Notes: generated by a model from the sequence alone, not told the origin. A stretch of DNA of 64,000 nt from Corynebacterium efficiens YS-314 (GCF_000011305.1 NC_004369.1:1736001-1800000); one strand, 5' to 3'; counted from the stretch's first letter, positions 1 through 9,967 are shown. Program-made: numbers and translations.

Positions 1-1718
1 TCGTCCTTGTACACACCGGACAGTGTCTTGATCTCGGCCTCGTGGCGTCCGAAGACCTCCTCCAGCGCATCGGAGATCTCACCGATGGTGGCCTTGGCGC
101 GCGCGGCGTCGACGGCGAGCTTGAGCAGGTTCTGCTCCAGATCGCCCGGCTTCTTGTTGTCGTTGCGGGCCGCGGCGGTCAGGGCGTCCAGTGCACGGCG
201 GGTCTCGTCCTCGTCGCGCTCGGCGCGCAGACGGGCCAGCTTCTCCAGCTGCTCGGCGCGCACCTTGGTGTTGTCAACCTTGAGGACTTCAATCTGCTCA
301 TCCTCGTCGACGACATAGCGGTTGACACCGATAAGTGCCTGGCGGCCGGAGTCGATGCGGGCCTGGGTGCGGGCGGCGGACTCCTCGATGCGCAGCTTCG
401 GGATGCCCTGGTCGGTGGCCTGGGCCATGCCGCCGGCCTCCTCGACCTCCTCGATGTGCTTGCGCGCGCGGTTGGCCAGCTCGTTGGTCAGCCATTCCAC
501 GTAGTAGGAACCGGCCCACGGGTCGACCGGGCGGACGGTGCCGGACTCCTGCTGCAGCAGCAGCTGGGTGTTACGCGCGATGCGGGCGGAGAAGTCGGTT
601 GGCAACGCGAGTGCCTCGTCGAGGGCGTTGGTGTGCAGCGACTGGGTGTGGCCCTGGGTGGCGGCCATCGCCTCGATCGCGGTGCGGGCGACGTTGTTGT
701 AGACATCCTGGGCGGTCAGAGACCAACCGGAGGTCTGCGAGTGGGTACGCAGGGACTGGGACTTCGGGTTCTTCGGGTTGAACTTGGCCACCAGCTCGCT
801 CCACAGGAGACGACCGGCGCGCAGCTTCGCGATCTCCATGAAGGTGTACATGGAGATACCCCAGAAGAAGGACAGGCGTGGGGCGAACTTGTCCACGTCC
901 AGACCCACCTCCTGGCCGGCGCGGAGGTACTCGATGCCGTCGGCAAGCGTGTAGGCGAGCTCGAGGTCGGCGGTCGCTCCGGCTTCCTGGATGTGGTAGC
1001 CGGAGATGGAGATCGAGTTGAAGCGCGGCATCTTCAGGGAGGTGTACTCGAAGATGTTCGAGATGATCCTCATCGACGGCTTCGGTGGGTAGATGTAGGT
1101 GTTGCGGACCATGAACTCCTTCAGAATGTCATTCTGAATGGTTCCGGCGAGCTGCTCGGGGGCAACGCCCTGTTCCTCGGCCGCCACGATGTAGAAGGCG
1201 AGGACCGGCAGCACGGCGCCGTTCATGGTCATGGACACGGACACGCTCGACAGGTCGATGCCCTGGAAGAGTTCGCGCATGTCCAGGATGGAGTCGATGG
1301 CCACACCGGCCATGCCCACATCGCCGACCACGCGCTCATTGTCGGAGTCGTAGCCGCGGTGGGTGGCCAGGTCGAAGGCCACGGACAGGCCCTTCTGACC
1401 GGCGGCCAGGTTGCGGCGGTAGAACGCATTGGACTCGGCCGCGGTGGAGAAACCGGCGTACTGGCGGATGGTCCAGGGCTGGTTGGTGTACATGGTCGGG
1501 TACGGCCCGCGCATGAACGGCTTCTGGCCCGGGAGGGAATCCAGGGGGTGGCCGGCGGCAGCTGCTGCGGCACGGTCGTCCTCGGTGAACACGCGCTTGA
1601 CGTCGATGCCCTCCGGGGTGTTCCACACCTGGTCGGCACCGGCCGGGGCGGGGGTGGTTCCTGCATCAGCTGCGGGACCGTCGAGGGGTACCTCGGAGAA
1701 ATTGGGGATTGTGGTCAT
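1..1718 (-). CDS. mutB: Methylmalonyl-CoA mutase large subunit (3' part missing)
   Basis: Catalytic subunit of the adenosylcobalamin-dependent isomerase that interconverts (R)-methylmalonyl-CoA and succinyl-CoA. The gene reads leftward from ATG 1718 and runs off the window, so 572 codons are present out of the roughly 735 usual for the family. What is visible is the substrate-binding TIM barrel, including RGPYPTMY near residues 70-77 and SGYHIQEAG further on. The C-terminal cobalamin domain with its DxHxxG motif lies outside the window. It starts 8 bases after the mutA stop, with a purine-rich AAGAAAG stretch just upstream, so the two subunits are co-transcribed. Identity is secure; only the end is unseen. 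Confidence 0.96.
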   Translation of the reverse strand, partial: MTTIPNFSEVPLDGPAADAGTTPAPAGADQVWNTPEGIDVKRVFTEDDRAAAAAAGHPLDSLPGQKPFMRGPYPTMYTNQPWTIRQYAGFSTAAESNAFYRRNLAAGQKGLSVAFDLATHRGYDSDNERVVGDVGMAGVAIDSILDMRELFQGIDLSSVSVSMTMNGAVLPVLAFYIVAAEEQGVAPEQLAGTIQNDILKEFMVRNTYIYPPKPSMRIISNIFEYTSLKMPRFNSISISGYHIQEAGATADLELAYTLADGIEYLRAGQEVGLDVDKFAPRLSFFWGISMYTFMEIAKLRAGRLLWSELVAKFNPKNPKSQSLRTHSQTSGWSLTAQDVYNNVARTAIEAMAATQGHTQSLHTNALDEALALPTDFSARIARNTQLLLQQESGTVRPVDPWAGSYYVEWLTNELANRARKHIEEVEEAGGMAQATDQGIPKLRIEESAARTQARIDSGRQALIGVNRYVVDEDEQIEVLKVDNTKVRAEQLEKLARLRAERDEDETRRALDALTAAARNDNKKPGDLEQNLLKLAVDAARAKATIGEISDALEEVFGRHEAEIKTLSGVYKD

Positions 1719-1726
1719 GGTCTTTC

Positions 1727-3601
1727 TTATGCTCCCAGTCCGTCGAGAAGGGTGGCCAGGGTGGAGGCGGCGTCGATCTTCATGTTGAGGTAGCCGTCCG
1801 GGGCGTGCTGGGCGTTCTCGAAGCTCGCCGGGGCGCCGGCGAGCAGGATCTGCTTCGCACCCGCCGCACGGAGCTTCTCGACGACCTGCTCACCGGTGGC
1901 GGCGTACTCCTGGTCGGTTCCACAGATGACGACGATGTCGGATCCGGTGGCCGCCTCATCGAACTCCGGGGTTCCCGGGGTCAGCTCACCGGGGTTGGTC
2001 ACCGCGATGCCGCCGGAGGCCAGCAGGTTTGTGGTGAAACCGGTGCGGATGTTGTGCTTGGCCAGCGGGCCGACCGGGATGAGACCGATGGTCGGGCGTG
2101 CGCCGTTCGCCTCGAGGAAGGCATCCGAGCGGTTGCGCAGTGCCTCGAATTCAGCGGCCCAGCGGCGGATACCCGCGGGTTCCTGACGCTTCTCGGCGGG
2201 CAGTGGTGCCTCCGCGAGGTTGGGGAACTCGTTGATGCCGGTCAGCTGCTTCTGTCGCTTCGCGATCTGCTGGCGGGTGGTCTCGTGCATCTCATCCAGG
2301 GCCGCGGCGATGGCGCCGTTGTCCAGCTGCGCACGGTACCCGCCCTTGGCCTCGATATCGGCGAACAGCGCCCAGGCCTTCCCGGAGAGATCGTTGGTCA
2401 GGGACTCCACGTAGTAGGAGCCACCGGCCGGGTCGATGACGTGGCCGAGGTGGGACTCCTCCAGCAGCAGCAGGTTGGTGTTGCGGGCGATGCGGTGCGC
2501 GAAGTTACGGGTGGTGCCCGGGTTGCCGCCGTCGATGGCGGCATCAAAGGTGAGGACCTCGACGTCGGTTGCTCCACCCACGCCGGCGGCGAACGCGGCG
2601 ACGGTGCTGCGCAGCATGTTGACCCACGGGTCGCGCTGACTGAACATCACGGGCGCGGTGACGGTGTGCTGCGGGGCGGCACCCAGGTCCGGGTGGCCGA
2701 GAACCTCGGCGACACGTGCCCAGAGGCGTCGTGCGGTGCGCAGCTTCACGATCTGACCGAACTGGTCATCGGTGACGGCGAAGCGGAAGGCGATCTGGTC
2801 CAGGGCCTGCCCGGTGCTCAGCCCGGCATCCACGAGGGCGCGGACGTAGTCGATGCCCGCGGCCAGGGCCAGCGCGATCTCCTGGGCGTCACTGGCATCC
2901 TGGTTGGAGAACGAGACAGCGTCGACAAGCACGGCGCGGACGTTCTCCCGCGCGCTGGCCGCGCGGGCCAGCTCGACGGTGGCGTCCAGGTCCACCGACC
3001 CGGAACCGTCCACGGCCGAGGTCAGTGGGCTCGCACCCAGGGTGACGGCGGCGGTGCCGGTGCCGGCGGCGTCGACAAGCGCGTAGAGTGCGTCGGCGGC
3101 CTCGGTGGTCCGGGCCCCCGCACTCAGGATGATCGGCGCCATGTTGAGGTACACGCCCTCCAGCGCGGCCTTGAGATCCTCCGGGCCGAGCTGGCCGGTC
3201 AGATCGAGGCGCAGGGTGGTGGTACCGGAATTGAGTGCGTGGAGAATCTGCCGGTTCACCTCGGAGACGGCATCATCATAGGAGCCGAAGGTTTCGGTCA
3301 CTCCCCAGCCGGCGCGGTCCGCATCGATGGCAGCGCCACGGGTGAAGGGGAACTCACCGGGCAGCTCATCGATCGGAGCGCCGTTCTCGTCGGCGCGGGT
3401 GTACAGGGGCGAGATGTCCAGACCATCGTTGGTGGTGACGATGAGTCTCCTCCACACATCGGAGGGCACATCGCTTACGTCCTTTTTGCTCACCCGCGCG
3501 AACACACCCACTACAGCTTTGCGCCAGGCGTCAAGGCTGTCGGTGAATTCCTCGGGCAACGAGGCATTCCTGAGATCAGTCAAGGTGGAAATACTTCCCA
3601 T
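1727..3601 (-). CDS. mutA: Methylmalonyl-CoA mutase small subunit
   Basis: Non-catalytic partner (624 residues) of the MutAB heterodimer, in the usual size range. It has the mutase barrel fold with segments such as SYYVESLT and [11 protein letters not shown]. The C-terminal flavodoxin-like domain (about residues 500-624) has KHNIRTGF where catalytic subunits carry DxHxxG, which fits the known loss of cobalamin binding in small subunits. It is first in the mutA-mutB operon, and the gap to mutB is 8 bases. The 232-base region upstream separates it from a divergent membrane-protein gene and contains a short dyad that could be regulatory. Confidence 0.96.
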   Translation of the reverse strand: MGSISTLTDLRNASLPEEFTDSLDAWRKAVVGVFARVSKKDVSDVPSDVWRRLIVTTNDGLDISPLYTRADENGAPIDELPGEFPFTRGAAIDADRAGWGVTETFGSYDDAVSEVNRQILHALNSGTTTLRLDLTGQLGPEDLKAALEGVYLNMAPIILSAGARTTEAADALYALVDAAGTGTAAVTLGASPLTSAVDGSGSVDLDATVELARAASARENVRAVLVDAVSFSNQDASDAQEIALALAAGIDYVRALVDAGLSTGQALDQIAFRFAVTDDQFGQIVKLRTARRLWARVAEVLGHPDLGAAPQHTVTAPVMFSQRDPWVNMLRSTVAAFAAGVGGATDVEVLTFDAAIDGGNPGTTRNFAHRIARNTNLLLLEESHLGHVIDPAGGSYYVESLTNDLSGKAWALFADIEAKGGYRAQLDNGAIAAALDEMHETTRQQIAKRQKQLTGINEFPNLAEAPLPAEKRQEPAGIRRWAAEFEALRNRSDAFLEANGARPTIGLIPVGPLAKHNIRTGFTTNLLASGGIAVTNPGELTPGTPEFDEAATGSDIVVICGTDQEYAATGEQVVEKLRAAGAKQILLAGAPASFENAQHAPDGYLNMKIDAASTLATLLDGLGA

Positions 3602-3793
3602 CGAAATGTAATGAGTCAGTGGTTCTCCAACCGGATTTCAGGCCCCCAGGGCGGACATCGCATCCACCGGTTCGGGAGTAATCTGAACCCAGCCGGAGCG
3701 CTGGCACACAACTACACGACATTCGCGCGCGATTGTGTCCAAGTGCACTTTTCAGGATAATCCACAAACGGTGCACTTACCCCCCTTACGGAG

Positions 3794-3807
3794 GTGTCTA
3801 GGGACAC
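3794..3807. promoter_or_regulatory. Short dyad in the mutA / TVP38 divergent region
   Basis: Perfect 5-bp arms GTGTC-TAGG-GACAC (the wider match is GGTGTC/GACAC-CC) lie about 20 bases upstream of the rightward -10 element. They could be an operator for either divergent gene; no known regulator is recognised. Confidence 0.3.
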
Positions 3808-3820
3808 ACCGGGATGGTTG

Positions 3821-3826
3821 TAAGGT
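3821..3826 (+). promoter_or_regulatory. -10 element, probable leaderless start
   Basis: TAAGGT lies 7 bases before ATG 3834, which would put the transcript start at or next to the start codon. The same bases could instead act as a weak ribosome binding site (AAGG). Confidence 0.4.
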
Positions 3827-3833
3827 GTCTCCC

Positions 3834-4598
3834 ATGAGTTCTGAGAGCAGACCCGGCACAACCGGGGCGACGGTATCCGGCAGGGTGAATACCCCTTTCA
3901 GCTCGTTCTTCCACTTTCTCACCTCTCTTGTGACCGATGCGTGGGGTGATCTGCGGCGGTGGCCGACGTGGAAGAAGGTGTCCGTTCTCACAGCGTTCAT
4001 CGTGGTGGTGGGTGTCACCGTGGTGGTGGAGATCCCCTCGATCACCACCCTCCGGGACTGGGCTGACAGTGCCGGACCCGCCTTCGTCTGGCTCTTCGTC
4101 GGTCTCTACGTGGTGATCACCCAGTTCCCCATCCCGCGCACCGTGCTCACCCTGGCCTCCGGTGTCCTGTTCGGCCCGTGGCAGGGCACGCTCATCGCCC
4201 TCGGGTCCACCACGGTCTCCGCGGCGCTCAGCCTGCTCATCGTGCGCGGATTGCTGGGCGGGTGGATGCGGCCACGCCTGACCCATCCGGCGGTGGCGCG
4301 GATCAACGCGCGCCTGCGGGACCGTGGCTGGTTGGCGATCGCCTCACTGCGGATGATCGCGGCGGTCCCCTTCTCCCTGCTGAACTACGTCGCCGCCCTG
4401 ACCAGCGTTCCGCTGCTGGCGTTCACCGTGGCCACCGCGGTCGGTTCCGCGCCCGGCACGATCGCGACGGTGGTGCTTGGCGACGCCGTCGTCGGCTCCG
4501 GCAGTGCCACCGCGGTGGTGTTCACCATCGCCCTGGCCTGTCTGGGTGTGGTTGGCCTCATTTTGGACCGGCGTCTGCCAGTCAAGTCTGTGAAATAG
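3834..4598 (+). CDS. TVP38/TMEM64 (DedA-like, SNARE-associated) membrane protein
   Basis: Integral membrane protein of 254 residues. The N-terminus is cytosolic, a first membrane segment lies near residues 50-70 (TAFIVVVGVTVVVEI), and the conserved core follows: FPIPRTVLTLASGVLFGPW, then RDRGWLAIASLRMIAAVPFS and an AVGSAPGTIA segment typical of the family. Related DedA/VTT proteins are implicated in lipid scrambling or transport, but the substrate here is unknown. An in-frame GTG at 3735 would add 33 poorly conserved residues; ATG 3834 is preferred because a -10-like element and AAGG precede it. It is transcribed divergently from mutA. Confidence 0.85.
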   Translation: MSSESRPGTTGATVSGRVNTPFSSFFHFLTSLVTDAWGDLRRWPTWKKVSVLTAFIVVVGVTVVVEIPSITTLRDWADSAGPAFVWLFVGLYVVITQFPIPRTVLTLASGVLFGPWQGTLIALGSTTVSAALSLLIVRGLLGGWMRPRLTHPAVARINARLRDRGWLAIASLRMIAAVPFSLLNYVAALTSVPLLAFTVATAVGSAPGTIATVVLGDAVVGSGSATAVVFTIALACLGVVGLILDRRLPVKSVK

Positions 4599-4663
4599 AA
4601 CGACCACGGTAGACTCAGGAGGTCTTGTGTTGGATATTCATGTCTGAAAGGGGTTGGTCGTCG

Positions 4664-5260
4664 ATGTGGGCACTGCATGCCAGGTACAGGGGTCGCGACA
4701 CCCGACGGGCCGAGCTGGTCCGTCGTTTTGCCGAGGCGCTGTCGACCCTCGAGGGGGCCGGTGAGTTCGAGCTGCTGGGTGTGGAGGATATCCGTGCCCA
4801 CATCACCCACCCCGCCACCGCCTGCGATGTCGTGATGGCGCTGCTCGCCGCGGGTGACTGGGCGATCGGCATCGGTGTGGTGCCGGGCATCGACAAGCCC
4901 ACCGATGAGGATGAGGCCCAGATCGAGCTGGCGAAGAAGACCGCCAGCGAGGCGTTGCGGCCCACCGCCCGTGCGGGGGCCGTGAAGGTCCGCATCGTCG
5001 GTGCGCGCCGTGATGACCCGCGGGCCTTCAACATCTCCGCATCGTTTGCGCTGATGGCCCAGGTGTTGTCCAAACGATCCTTCGAGGGACGTGAGGCCAC
5101 CTCCCTGATGCGGTCGGGCATGAATCAGAATGAGGCCGCCGCGGAACTGGGGATCTCCAAACAGGCGATGTCCCAGCGCCTCCAGGCGGCCGGGTGGCAG
5201 GCGGAGCAGGCCGGGTGGCAGTTGGCGGTCAACCTGCTGGAGCACTCCGCCCAGCCCTGA
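4664..5260 (+). CDS. SatD-like protein with C-terminal helix-turn-helix
   Basis: A protein of about 198 residues. The N-terminal 130 residues (ALHARYRGRDTRR..., then GDWAIGIGVV) resemble the SatD family, whose role is poorly defined. The last 50 residues read as a helix-turn-helix (MNQNEAAAELGISKQAMSQRL), so it may bind DNA. Three in-frame starts exist: TTG 4625, ATG 4640 and ATG 4664. I chose 4664 because AAAGGGG ends 10 bases upstream and the conserved region begins there. A TAGACT -10-like hexamer lies at 4610-4615. It ends 9 bases before the convergent SPFH gene. The function is not established and the family call is tentative. Confidence 0.6.
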   Translation: MWALHARYRGRDTRRAELVRRFAEALSTLEGAGEFELLGVEDIRAHITHPATACDVVMALLAAGDWAIGIGVVPGIDKPTDEDEAQIELAKKTASEALRPTARAGAVKVRIVGARRDDPRAFNISASFALMAQVLSKRSFEGREATSLMRSGMNQNEAAAELGISKQAMSQRLQAAGWQAEQAGWQLAVNLLEHSAQP

Positions 5261-5269
5261 TCCGGGATT

Positions 5270-6556
5270 CTAGTTTCGTTCCTGATCCGGATCGATGGGC
5301 AGCTGCTCCGCATCGCGGGCGCGGAGGAACTCCTGGGTGGCCTGTCCTGCCTGGATCTCATCATCGTTGGGTGCCGCCGCGCGGGTCAGTGCACCCTGGC
5401 CGGAGTCAAGCCCAGAGTCGGAACCTGCCGACACCTTTCCCATGGCAATCTCCGCCGGATCCGGATCAACCGGTTTGTTGGCCACCGCATTGGCGGCAGC
5501 GACAGCCGCGGCGATCTCCGGATCGGATTCCGTGGAGAACCACTCGTCGGTGTTGTCCGCGTTGGCCAGGTTCTTCGTCTCCTCATCGACGGACACCGGT
5601 TCATACCGGAATGTCCCCTGCTCGTCCTTGTTGGCGAACTGCCGGGCGAAGCTTTCCAGGGAATCCCCGAACTGGCTGGGGATGACCCACATCTTGGAGG
5701 ATTTGCCATCGGCGATCTGGGGCAGCTTCTCCAGGTACTGATATGCGAGCACCTCGGGAGTCAGCTTGGCAGCCTTGATTGCAGCGTTGACCTTCTGGAT
5801 GGCGCGGGCCTCACCCTGCGCCTGCAGGTAGCGGGCGGCCCGTTCACCCTCGGCGCGCAGAATCATGGACTGGCGTTCCGCCTCCGCCGCGAGGATGGCT
5901 GCGTGCTTCTCACCCTCGGCGGCCAGGATCTTCGCCTGCTTCTCACCCTCGGCGGTCTTGATGTCGGCCTCGCGCTGACCCTCGGCGGTGAGGATGGTGG
6001 CGCGCTTCTCGCGGTCCGCCTTCATCTGCTTCTCCATCGACTGCTGGATCGATGGTGGTGGATCAATGGCCTTCAGCTCCACACGGCTGATGCGCAGGCC
6101 CCATTTGGTGGTGGCGGCATCCAGCTCGCCGCGCAGGCGTCGGTTGATCACCTCACGGGAGGTCAGGGTCTCCTCCAGCGTCATGCCGCCGACCACATCA
6201 CGCAGGGTGGCCACGGAGATCTGCTCCACGCCGATGATGTAGTTGTCCACACCGTAGATCGCACGGTCCGGTTCATTGATCTGGAAGGTGACCACAATGT
6301 CGATGGCCACGGTGAGGTTGTCCTGGGTGATCACCGCCTGGGGCGGGAAGGAGACCACACGTTCACGGGTGTCCACGCGGGCGCGGACCCGGTCGATGAA
6401 GGGCACCAGGAGGGTCAGCCCTCCCTCCACGGTGCGGGTATACCGGCCGAGCCTTTCAATGACTGCGGCTTCACCCTGGGGTATCAAGGCTAATGACTTG
6501 ATTACCACGAGGGCAACGAAGGCGAGAACTACTATCGCCAGGATTGTGCCGAACAT
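5270..6556 (-). CDS. SPFH/Band 7 (stomatin/QmcA-like) membrane protein
   Basis: Membrane-anchored scaffold protein of 428 residues from the stomatin/prohibitin/flotillin family, thought to organise membrane microdomains and membrane proteases. Residues 3-22 form a single N-terminal membrane anchor, followed by the Band 7 domain to about residue 190. Next comes a long charged coiled coil with repeated AEGE(K/R)QA-type units, then a conserved helical part (LAYQYLEKLPQIADG) and an acidic, poorly conserved tail. ATG 6556 was chosen over a long upstream extension because GGAGGAAGC immediately precedes it. The NfeD-like gene just upstream is the usual partner of SPFH proteins, and the two form an operon. 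Confidence 0.9.
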   Translation of the reverse strand: MFGTILAIVVLAFVALVVIKSLALIPQGEAAVIERLGRYTRTVEGGLTLLVPFIDRVRARVDTRERVVSFPPQAVITQDNLTVAIDIVVTFQINEPDRAIYGVDNYIIGVEQISVATLRDVVGGMTLEETLTSREVINRRLRGELDAATTKWGLRISRVELKAIDPPPSIQQSMEKQMKADREKRATILTAEGQREADIKTAEGEKQAKILAAEGEKHAAILAAEAERQSMILRAEGERAARYLQAQGEARAIQKVNAAIKAAKLTPEVLAYQYLEKLPQIADGKSSKMWVIPSQFGDSLESFARQFANKDEQGTFRYEPVSVDEETKNLANADNTDEWFSTESDPEIAAAVAAANAVANKPVDPDPAEIAMGKVSAGSDSGLDSGQGALTRAAAPNDDEIQAGQATQEFLRARDAEQLPIDPDQERN

Positions 6557-6638
6557 GCTTCCTCCAGATATCTGTACGGATTGGGACGGGGTGGCTGGTG
6601 GTCCGGGGTGAGGGAGCCGGCGTTCATGAGCACCCGGT
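6557..6638 (-). other. nfeD-SPFH intercistronic gap
   Basis: An 82-base gap with the GGAGGAAGC ribosome binding site of the SPFH gene at its end. No hairpin is seen, so the pair is probably one transcript. Confidence 0.5.
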
Positions 6639-7076
6639 TCAGGGTTCCGCCCACACCACCGCGGTGGCGCCGTCAATGCGCACCACACTGACGTGCTGTC
6701 CCTCGGTGAAGGTGTGGGCCGGATCCATGCTGCGCGCAGACCAGATCGAACCGTCCAGCCGGATCTGCCCGCCAGCGCCGGTGACATCCTCCAGCACGAC
6801 AGCCTGTTTACCCACCAGCGAACGTACCGAGGTATCCAGTGCCGCGGGTTTATTCAACCGACGCTGCAGCGCCGGTTTGAGAAAGAACAGCAGGGCGAAG
6901 GCCGACACCGCGAAGGTGGCGAACTCCGCCCATACAGGCACACCGACCAGGGACACACCAGCTGTGGCCAGGGCCGCGCCAGCGAGCATCAACAGGGTGA
7001 ATTCACCCACCGCCAGCTCAAGTCCCGCCAGCACCAGGCTTCCGATAAACCAGATTATTGCTCCCACGCCACCCAC
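6639..7076 (-). CDS. NfeD-like membrane protein
   Basis: A 145-residue protein with three hydrophobic segments (about residues 5-25, 28-48 and 50-68) followed by a C-terminal OB-fold-like NfeD domain (VGKQAVVLEDVTGAGGQIRLDG). NfeD proteins pair with SPFH proteins, and here the SPFH gene follows after 82 bases, which supports a joint role in membrane organisation. The start is uncertain: GTG 7076 gives full length and GTG 7067 is an alternative three codons on, with no strong ribosome binding site for either. Confidence 0.82.
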   Translation of the reverse strand: MGGVGAIIWFIGSLVLAGLELAVGEFTLLMLAGAALATAGVSLVGVPVWAEFATFAVSAFALLFFLKPALQRRLNKPAALDTSVRSLVGKQAVVLEDVTGAGGQIRLDGSIWSARSMDPAHTFTEGQHVSVVRIDGATAVVWAEP

Positions 7077-7139
7077 CGTACAGAACCCTGTGGGTGGTAC
7101 GCAGGGTTATCCCACCCGGCCGTCTGCCCTGGGAAGCCG

Positions 7140-7985
7140 CTAGGCCAGGACATCCTCCTTGCTCAGGTCGTGATTGGTCACGAAATCCACCAGACGTTCC
7201 ACCGCCCCGATCAGGGTGTGGTCGAAATCCCGGAAGGAGTTGACGGCATTGTAGACGCGGTGCCACCCCTCCTTCGGATCCGACCATCCCACCCGGCGAC
7301 AGATACCGGTCTTCCAGTCCTCGCCGTAGGGCACCTCCGGCCAGGCACGCAGGCCGAGGCGTTCCGGTTTCACCGCCGCCCAGATATCGATGTACGGGTG
7401 CCCGGTCACCGCGACATCAGGTCCCAGCGAGCGCGTCATCCGCGTTTCCTTCGATCCCTCCACCAGGTGGTCGGCGAGCACACCGATGCGCCGGCCCGGG
7501 CCCGGTCGGAACTCCGCCAGTCGCTCGGGGAGGTTGTCCAGGCCCTCGAGGTATTCCACGACAACACCCTCCACCCGGAGGTCATGACCCCAGACCTTCT
7601 CCACGATGGCCGCGTCATGGATGCCCTCCACCCAGATCCGCGACGGGGCGGCGACCTTCGCCTGGACATTCTCCACCCGGCGCGACCCCGAATTGGATTT
7701 CCGGGGCTGCTGGGTGGGCACATGGCGGGTCAGGGTGACGATCTGCCCGTCCACCATGAAGGCACCGGTGCGCAGTTTGTACAGTGCCTCACGGCCCCGG
7801 CGGTCCTCCAGGCGGATGAAATCACCGTCATAGGTGCGCTCGAAGCCGGTGACGGCGCCGACATAACCGTCGGCGCGCACCTCCACGACCAGTCCCGGTT
7901 CTGCGGGAACAGTGGGATACTCGGGTTTCCTGTTCCGGGTGTGTCCGCCGAAGATGTCTGCTGCATAGGGGTCGGAGAAGCTCAT
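7140..7985 (-). CDS. DUF3097 family protein
   Basis: Conserved actinobacterial protein of 281 residues with no known function. It starts MSFSDPYAADIFGG and carries an invariant-looking central block, VWVEGIHDAAIVEK-like (here RIWVEGIHDAAIVEKVWG), which resembles the Toprim-type WVEG.HD region of nucleic-acid enzymes. Later blocks are GVLADHLVEGSKE and HPYIDIW. ATG 7985 is preferred over TTG/GTG starts further upstream because a TAGGGT -10-like hexamer lies 8 bases before it, which suggests a leaderless transcript. It is divergent from the gene at 8031. The Toprim resemblance is an inference. Confidence 0.75.
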   Translation of the reverse strand: MSFSDPYAADIFGGHTRNRKPEYPTVPAEPGLVVEVRADGYVGAVTGFERTYDGDFIRLEDRRGREALYKLRTGAFMVDGQIVTLTRHVPTQQPRKSNSGSRRVENVQAKVAAPSRIWVEGIHDAAIVEKVWGHDLRVEGVVVEYLEGLDNLPERLAEFRPGPGRRIGVLADHLVEGSKETRMTRSLGPDVAVTGHPYIDIWAAVKPERLGLRAWPEVPYGEDWKTGICRRVGWSDPKEGWHRVYNAVNSFRDFDHTLIGAVERLVDFVTNHDLSKEDVLA

Positions 7986-7993
7986 GGTGATAC

Positions 7994-7999
7994 ACCCTA
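7994..7999 (-). promoter_or_regulatory. -10 element, probable leaderless start
   Basis: Read leftward, TAGGGT precedes ATG 7985 by 8 bases, and no Shine-Dalgarno sequence is present. Confidence 0.55.
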
Positions 8000-8013
8000 G
8001 CGAAGTCCTGGGA

Positions 8014-8019
8014 TAGACT
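8014..8019 (+). promoter_or_regulatory. -10 element, near-leaderless
   Basis: TAGACT lies 11 bases before ATG 8031, so the leader would be about 5 bases or less. Confidence 0.55.
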
Positions 8020-8030
8020 TTCGACCCGAT

Positions 8031-8807
8031 ATGGATATTCGTGCACACATCTACTCACCCCTGCAGAACACGGCCGTGTGGCTCGGGGCATGGGTCTACG
8101 ATCTGGTGGCCACCGAGGACATCATCGACGCCTTCGTCGATCTCGGCGGGCCGCACACCTTCGGGGACGGGGGCCTGCTGGATCTGCTGCGCGTGGTGCG
8201 GGGCACCGTCCAGCCGCTTGTCGACGCGCCCTTCGACTCCCCTGTCATCTCACTGGTGCTCTCCGGTCCGGGTGATGCACCGGGGCTCCCGGCTGGTTCT
8301 GAGGCGGCGCGCCGGGTCACGCGGTCGGGGGAAGGCGCGTTGGTGGTGCGTGGCGTCGACAAGCTCACGTCCTACGCCCTGATCCCCGAACGCCGGGGCG
8401 ATTCCACCGACTGGACATGGCTGCCCGTGGAGGGGCTGTTGCCGGCGGGTGCGGCCGTCTCCCCCGGTGAGGCGGATCAGCTGCTCAGTGAGGCCACGTC
8501 CCGCGCCGCAATGGTCATCGAGGGCACCGCGTATTCCTCCCTGGCGCCGCGGTCATTGAAAAACCCACGGCTGACCGTGGGGTCACTGTCGGATTTCTAC
8601 GACACCCCGGGGCTTCCGCATGCGGTTCCCGCACGTTCGGCGAAACTGTTCGCCCGCGCCGACCGGGTGGCTGCAATCGTGGAGACTGTGCAGTCCACCA
8701 TCGGCGATCACAGCCTGGACCCTCAGCTGATCCCCCTGTGGCATCACATCCGTACCGCGCGGATGGTGGGGGTGGACTATGCCCTCGCGGATTTCGCGAG
8801 GGCATGA
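8031..8807 (+). CDS. Conserved actinobacterial hypothetical protein
   Basis: A soluble-looking protein of 258 residues with no recognised domain or signal peptide. It is rich in small residues and has a conserved-looking N-terminal block (LQNTAVWLGAWVYDLVATEDIIDAF). In Corynebacterium and Mycobacterium a homologue commonly sits beside DUF3097 and ferrochelatase, as it does here. It is divergent from DUF3097 and convergent with hemH, ending 14 bases before the hemH stop. No function can be assigned from sequence. Confidence 0.7.
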   Translation: MDIRAHIYSPLQNTAVWLGAWVYDLVATEDIIDAFVDLGGPHTFGDGGLLDLLRVVRGTVQPLVDAPFDSPVISLVLSGPGDAPGLPAGSEAARRVTRSGEGALVVRGVDKLTSYALIPERRGDSTDWTWLPVEGLLPAGAAVSPGEADQLLSEATSRAAMVIEGTAYSSLAPRSLKNPRLTVGSLSDFYDTPGLPHAVPARSAKLFARADRVAAIVETVQSTIGDHSLDPQLIPLWHHIRTARMVGVDYALADFARA

Positions 8808-8820
8808 TTACTGTGGGCGT

Positions 8821-9954
8821 TTAGGAACGGGATGCCACCGGGGCGTCGGCGTTCGGATTGGTCTGTGAGGCCGCCGGGCGCCTGCGTGGCGCGCAGCATC
8901 CCGGGACGCAGGGCTCGCCGTTGACGGTGGAACCCCGCACCGGCAGGGTACCCAGCCGCTCGATGACCCGCTTCATCTCCATCTCGTCGATGAGGTCGAC
9001 GACCATCGTGGCGAATTCATCGGAGGGACCGACGGTGGCAACGCGTTCGATGACCATCCCGCGCCTGGTGGCCTCGTCCATGAGCTCGGAATCGAGGTCC
9101 CAGATCACCTCCATGTGGTCGGAGATGAAGCCCACCGGACAGACCACGAGGGCCTTCTGGCCGTTGTTCTCATTGAGTTCGACGGCATGATCAACGATAT
9201 CCGGCTCCAGCCACGGCACATGCGGGCTGCCCGAACGGGACTGCCAGACCACATCGAAGTCATCGATGCCGGCCTCCCTGGCGATCAGCGCGGAGGACTC
9301 CTCCACCTGGCGGGAGTAGATGGATCCGTCGATGGGGTTGCCGTCCGCATCCTTCGAGTTCAGGGGGATCGAATGGGCGGTGAACACCAGGCGGGCCTCA
9401 TCGCGCAGATCCTCCGGGAGCTTGTCGAAGGACTCCCGCACATACTGGGCCATGGTGCGCACAAACCGTGGGTGATCATAGAACTGACGCAGCTTGGTGA
9501 AGGTGACCTCCGGCGCCCCGATCTCCTCCAGGTGGGCGCGCATCCCCTGGATATCCTCGTGGTACTGTCGGCATCCTGAGTACCCACCCCAGGCGGAGGT
9601 GGCGAAGACGAGGGCATTCCGGATCCCGTCGGCAGCCATCTGCTCGGCCGCCTCATTGTCGAATGGCTTCCAGTTCCGGTTACCGAAATAGACGGGAATA
9701 TCGTACCCACGCGCCGCGAGCTCGGCCTTGACGTTGGCGATGATCTCCTTATTGAGCCTGTTGAGGGGACTCACTCCACCGAAGTGGTAGTAGTGGGCAC
9801 CCACCTCATCCAGTCTCTCGGGGGGAATGCCCCTGCCCCGGGTGACATTCTCCAGAAATGGACGAACCTCCTCGGGTCCCTCGGGGCCACCGAAGGAGAG
9901 AACGAGGAGGGCATCATAGGAGTCCGACTTGGTGTCCGGTGTGCGTGCGTTCAT
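8821..9954 (-). CDS. hemH: Ferrochelatase (coproporphyrin-type)
   Basis: Inserts ferrous iron into the porphyrin in heme synthesis. In actinobacteria this family is expected to use coproporphyrin III (the CpfC type). The protein has 377 residues, with [10 protein letters not shown] at the N-terminus, the GNRNWKPF block, VFTAHSIP with the metal-site His, and [14 protein letters not shown] with the second conserved region. Cys128 (in GYSGC) and a C-terminal cluster Cys349, Cys353 and Cys354 are candidate [2Fe-2S] ligands, as reported for the mycobacterial enzyme. ATG 9954 is chosen over an upstream in-frame start because TATTGT lies 7 bases before it, a leaderless arrangement. Confidence 0.95.
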
Positions 9955-9961
9955 AGAACGT

Positions 9962-9967
9962 ACAATA
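9962..9967 (-). promoter_or_regulatory. -10 element of hemH, probable leaderless start
   Basis: Read leftward, TATTGT is followed by 7 bases and then ATG 9954. Confidence 0.55.

Noticed and set aside
42..1793. Long rightward frame opposite mutB
   Set aside because: Same cause as above; mutB has unmistakable family motifs.
3735..3834. GTG 3735 as start of the TVP38-type gene
   Set aside because: The added residues are hydrophilic and unlike family members, and the promoter-like TAAGGT lies downstream of that start.
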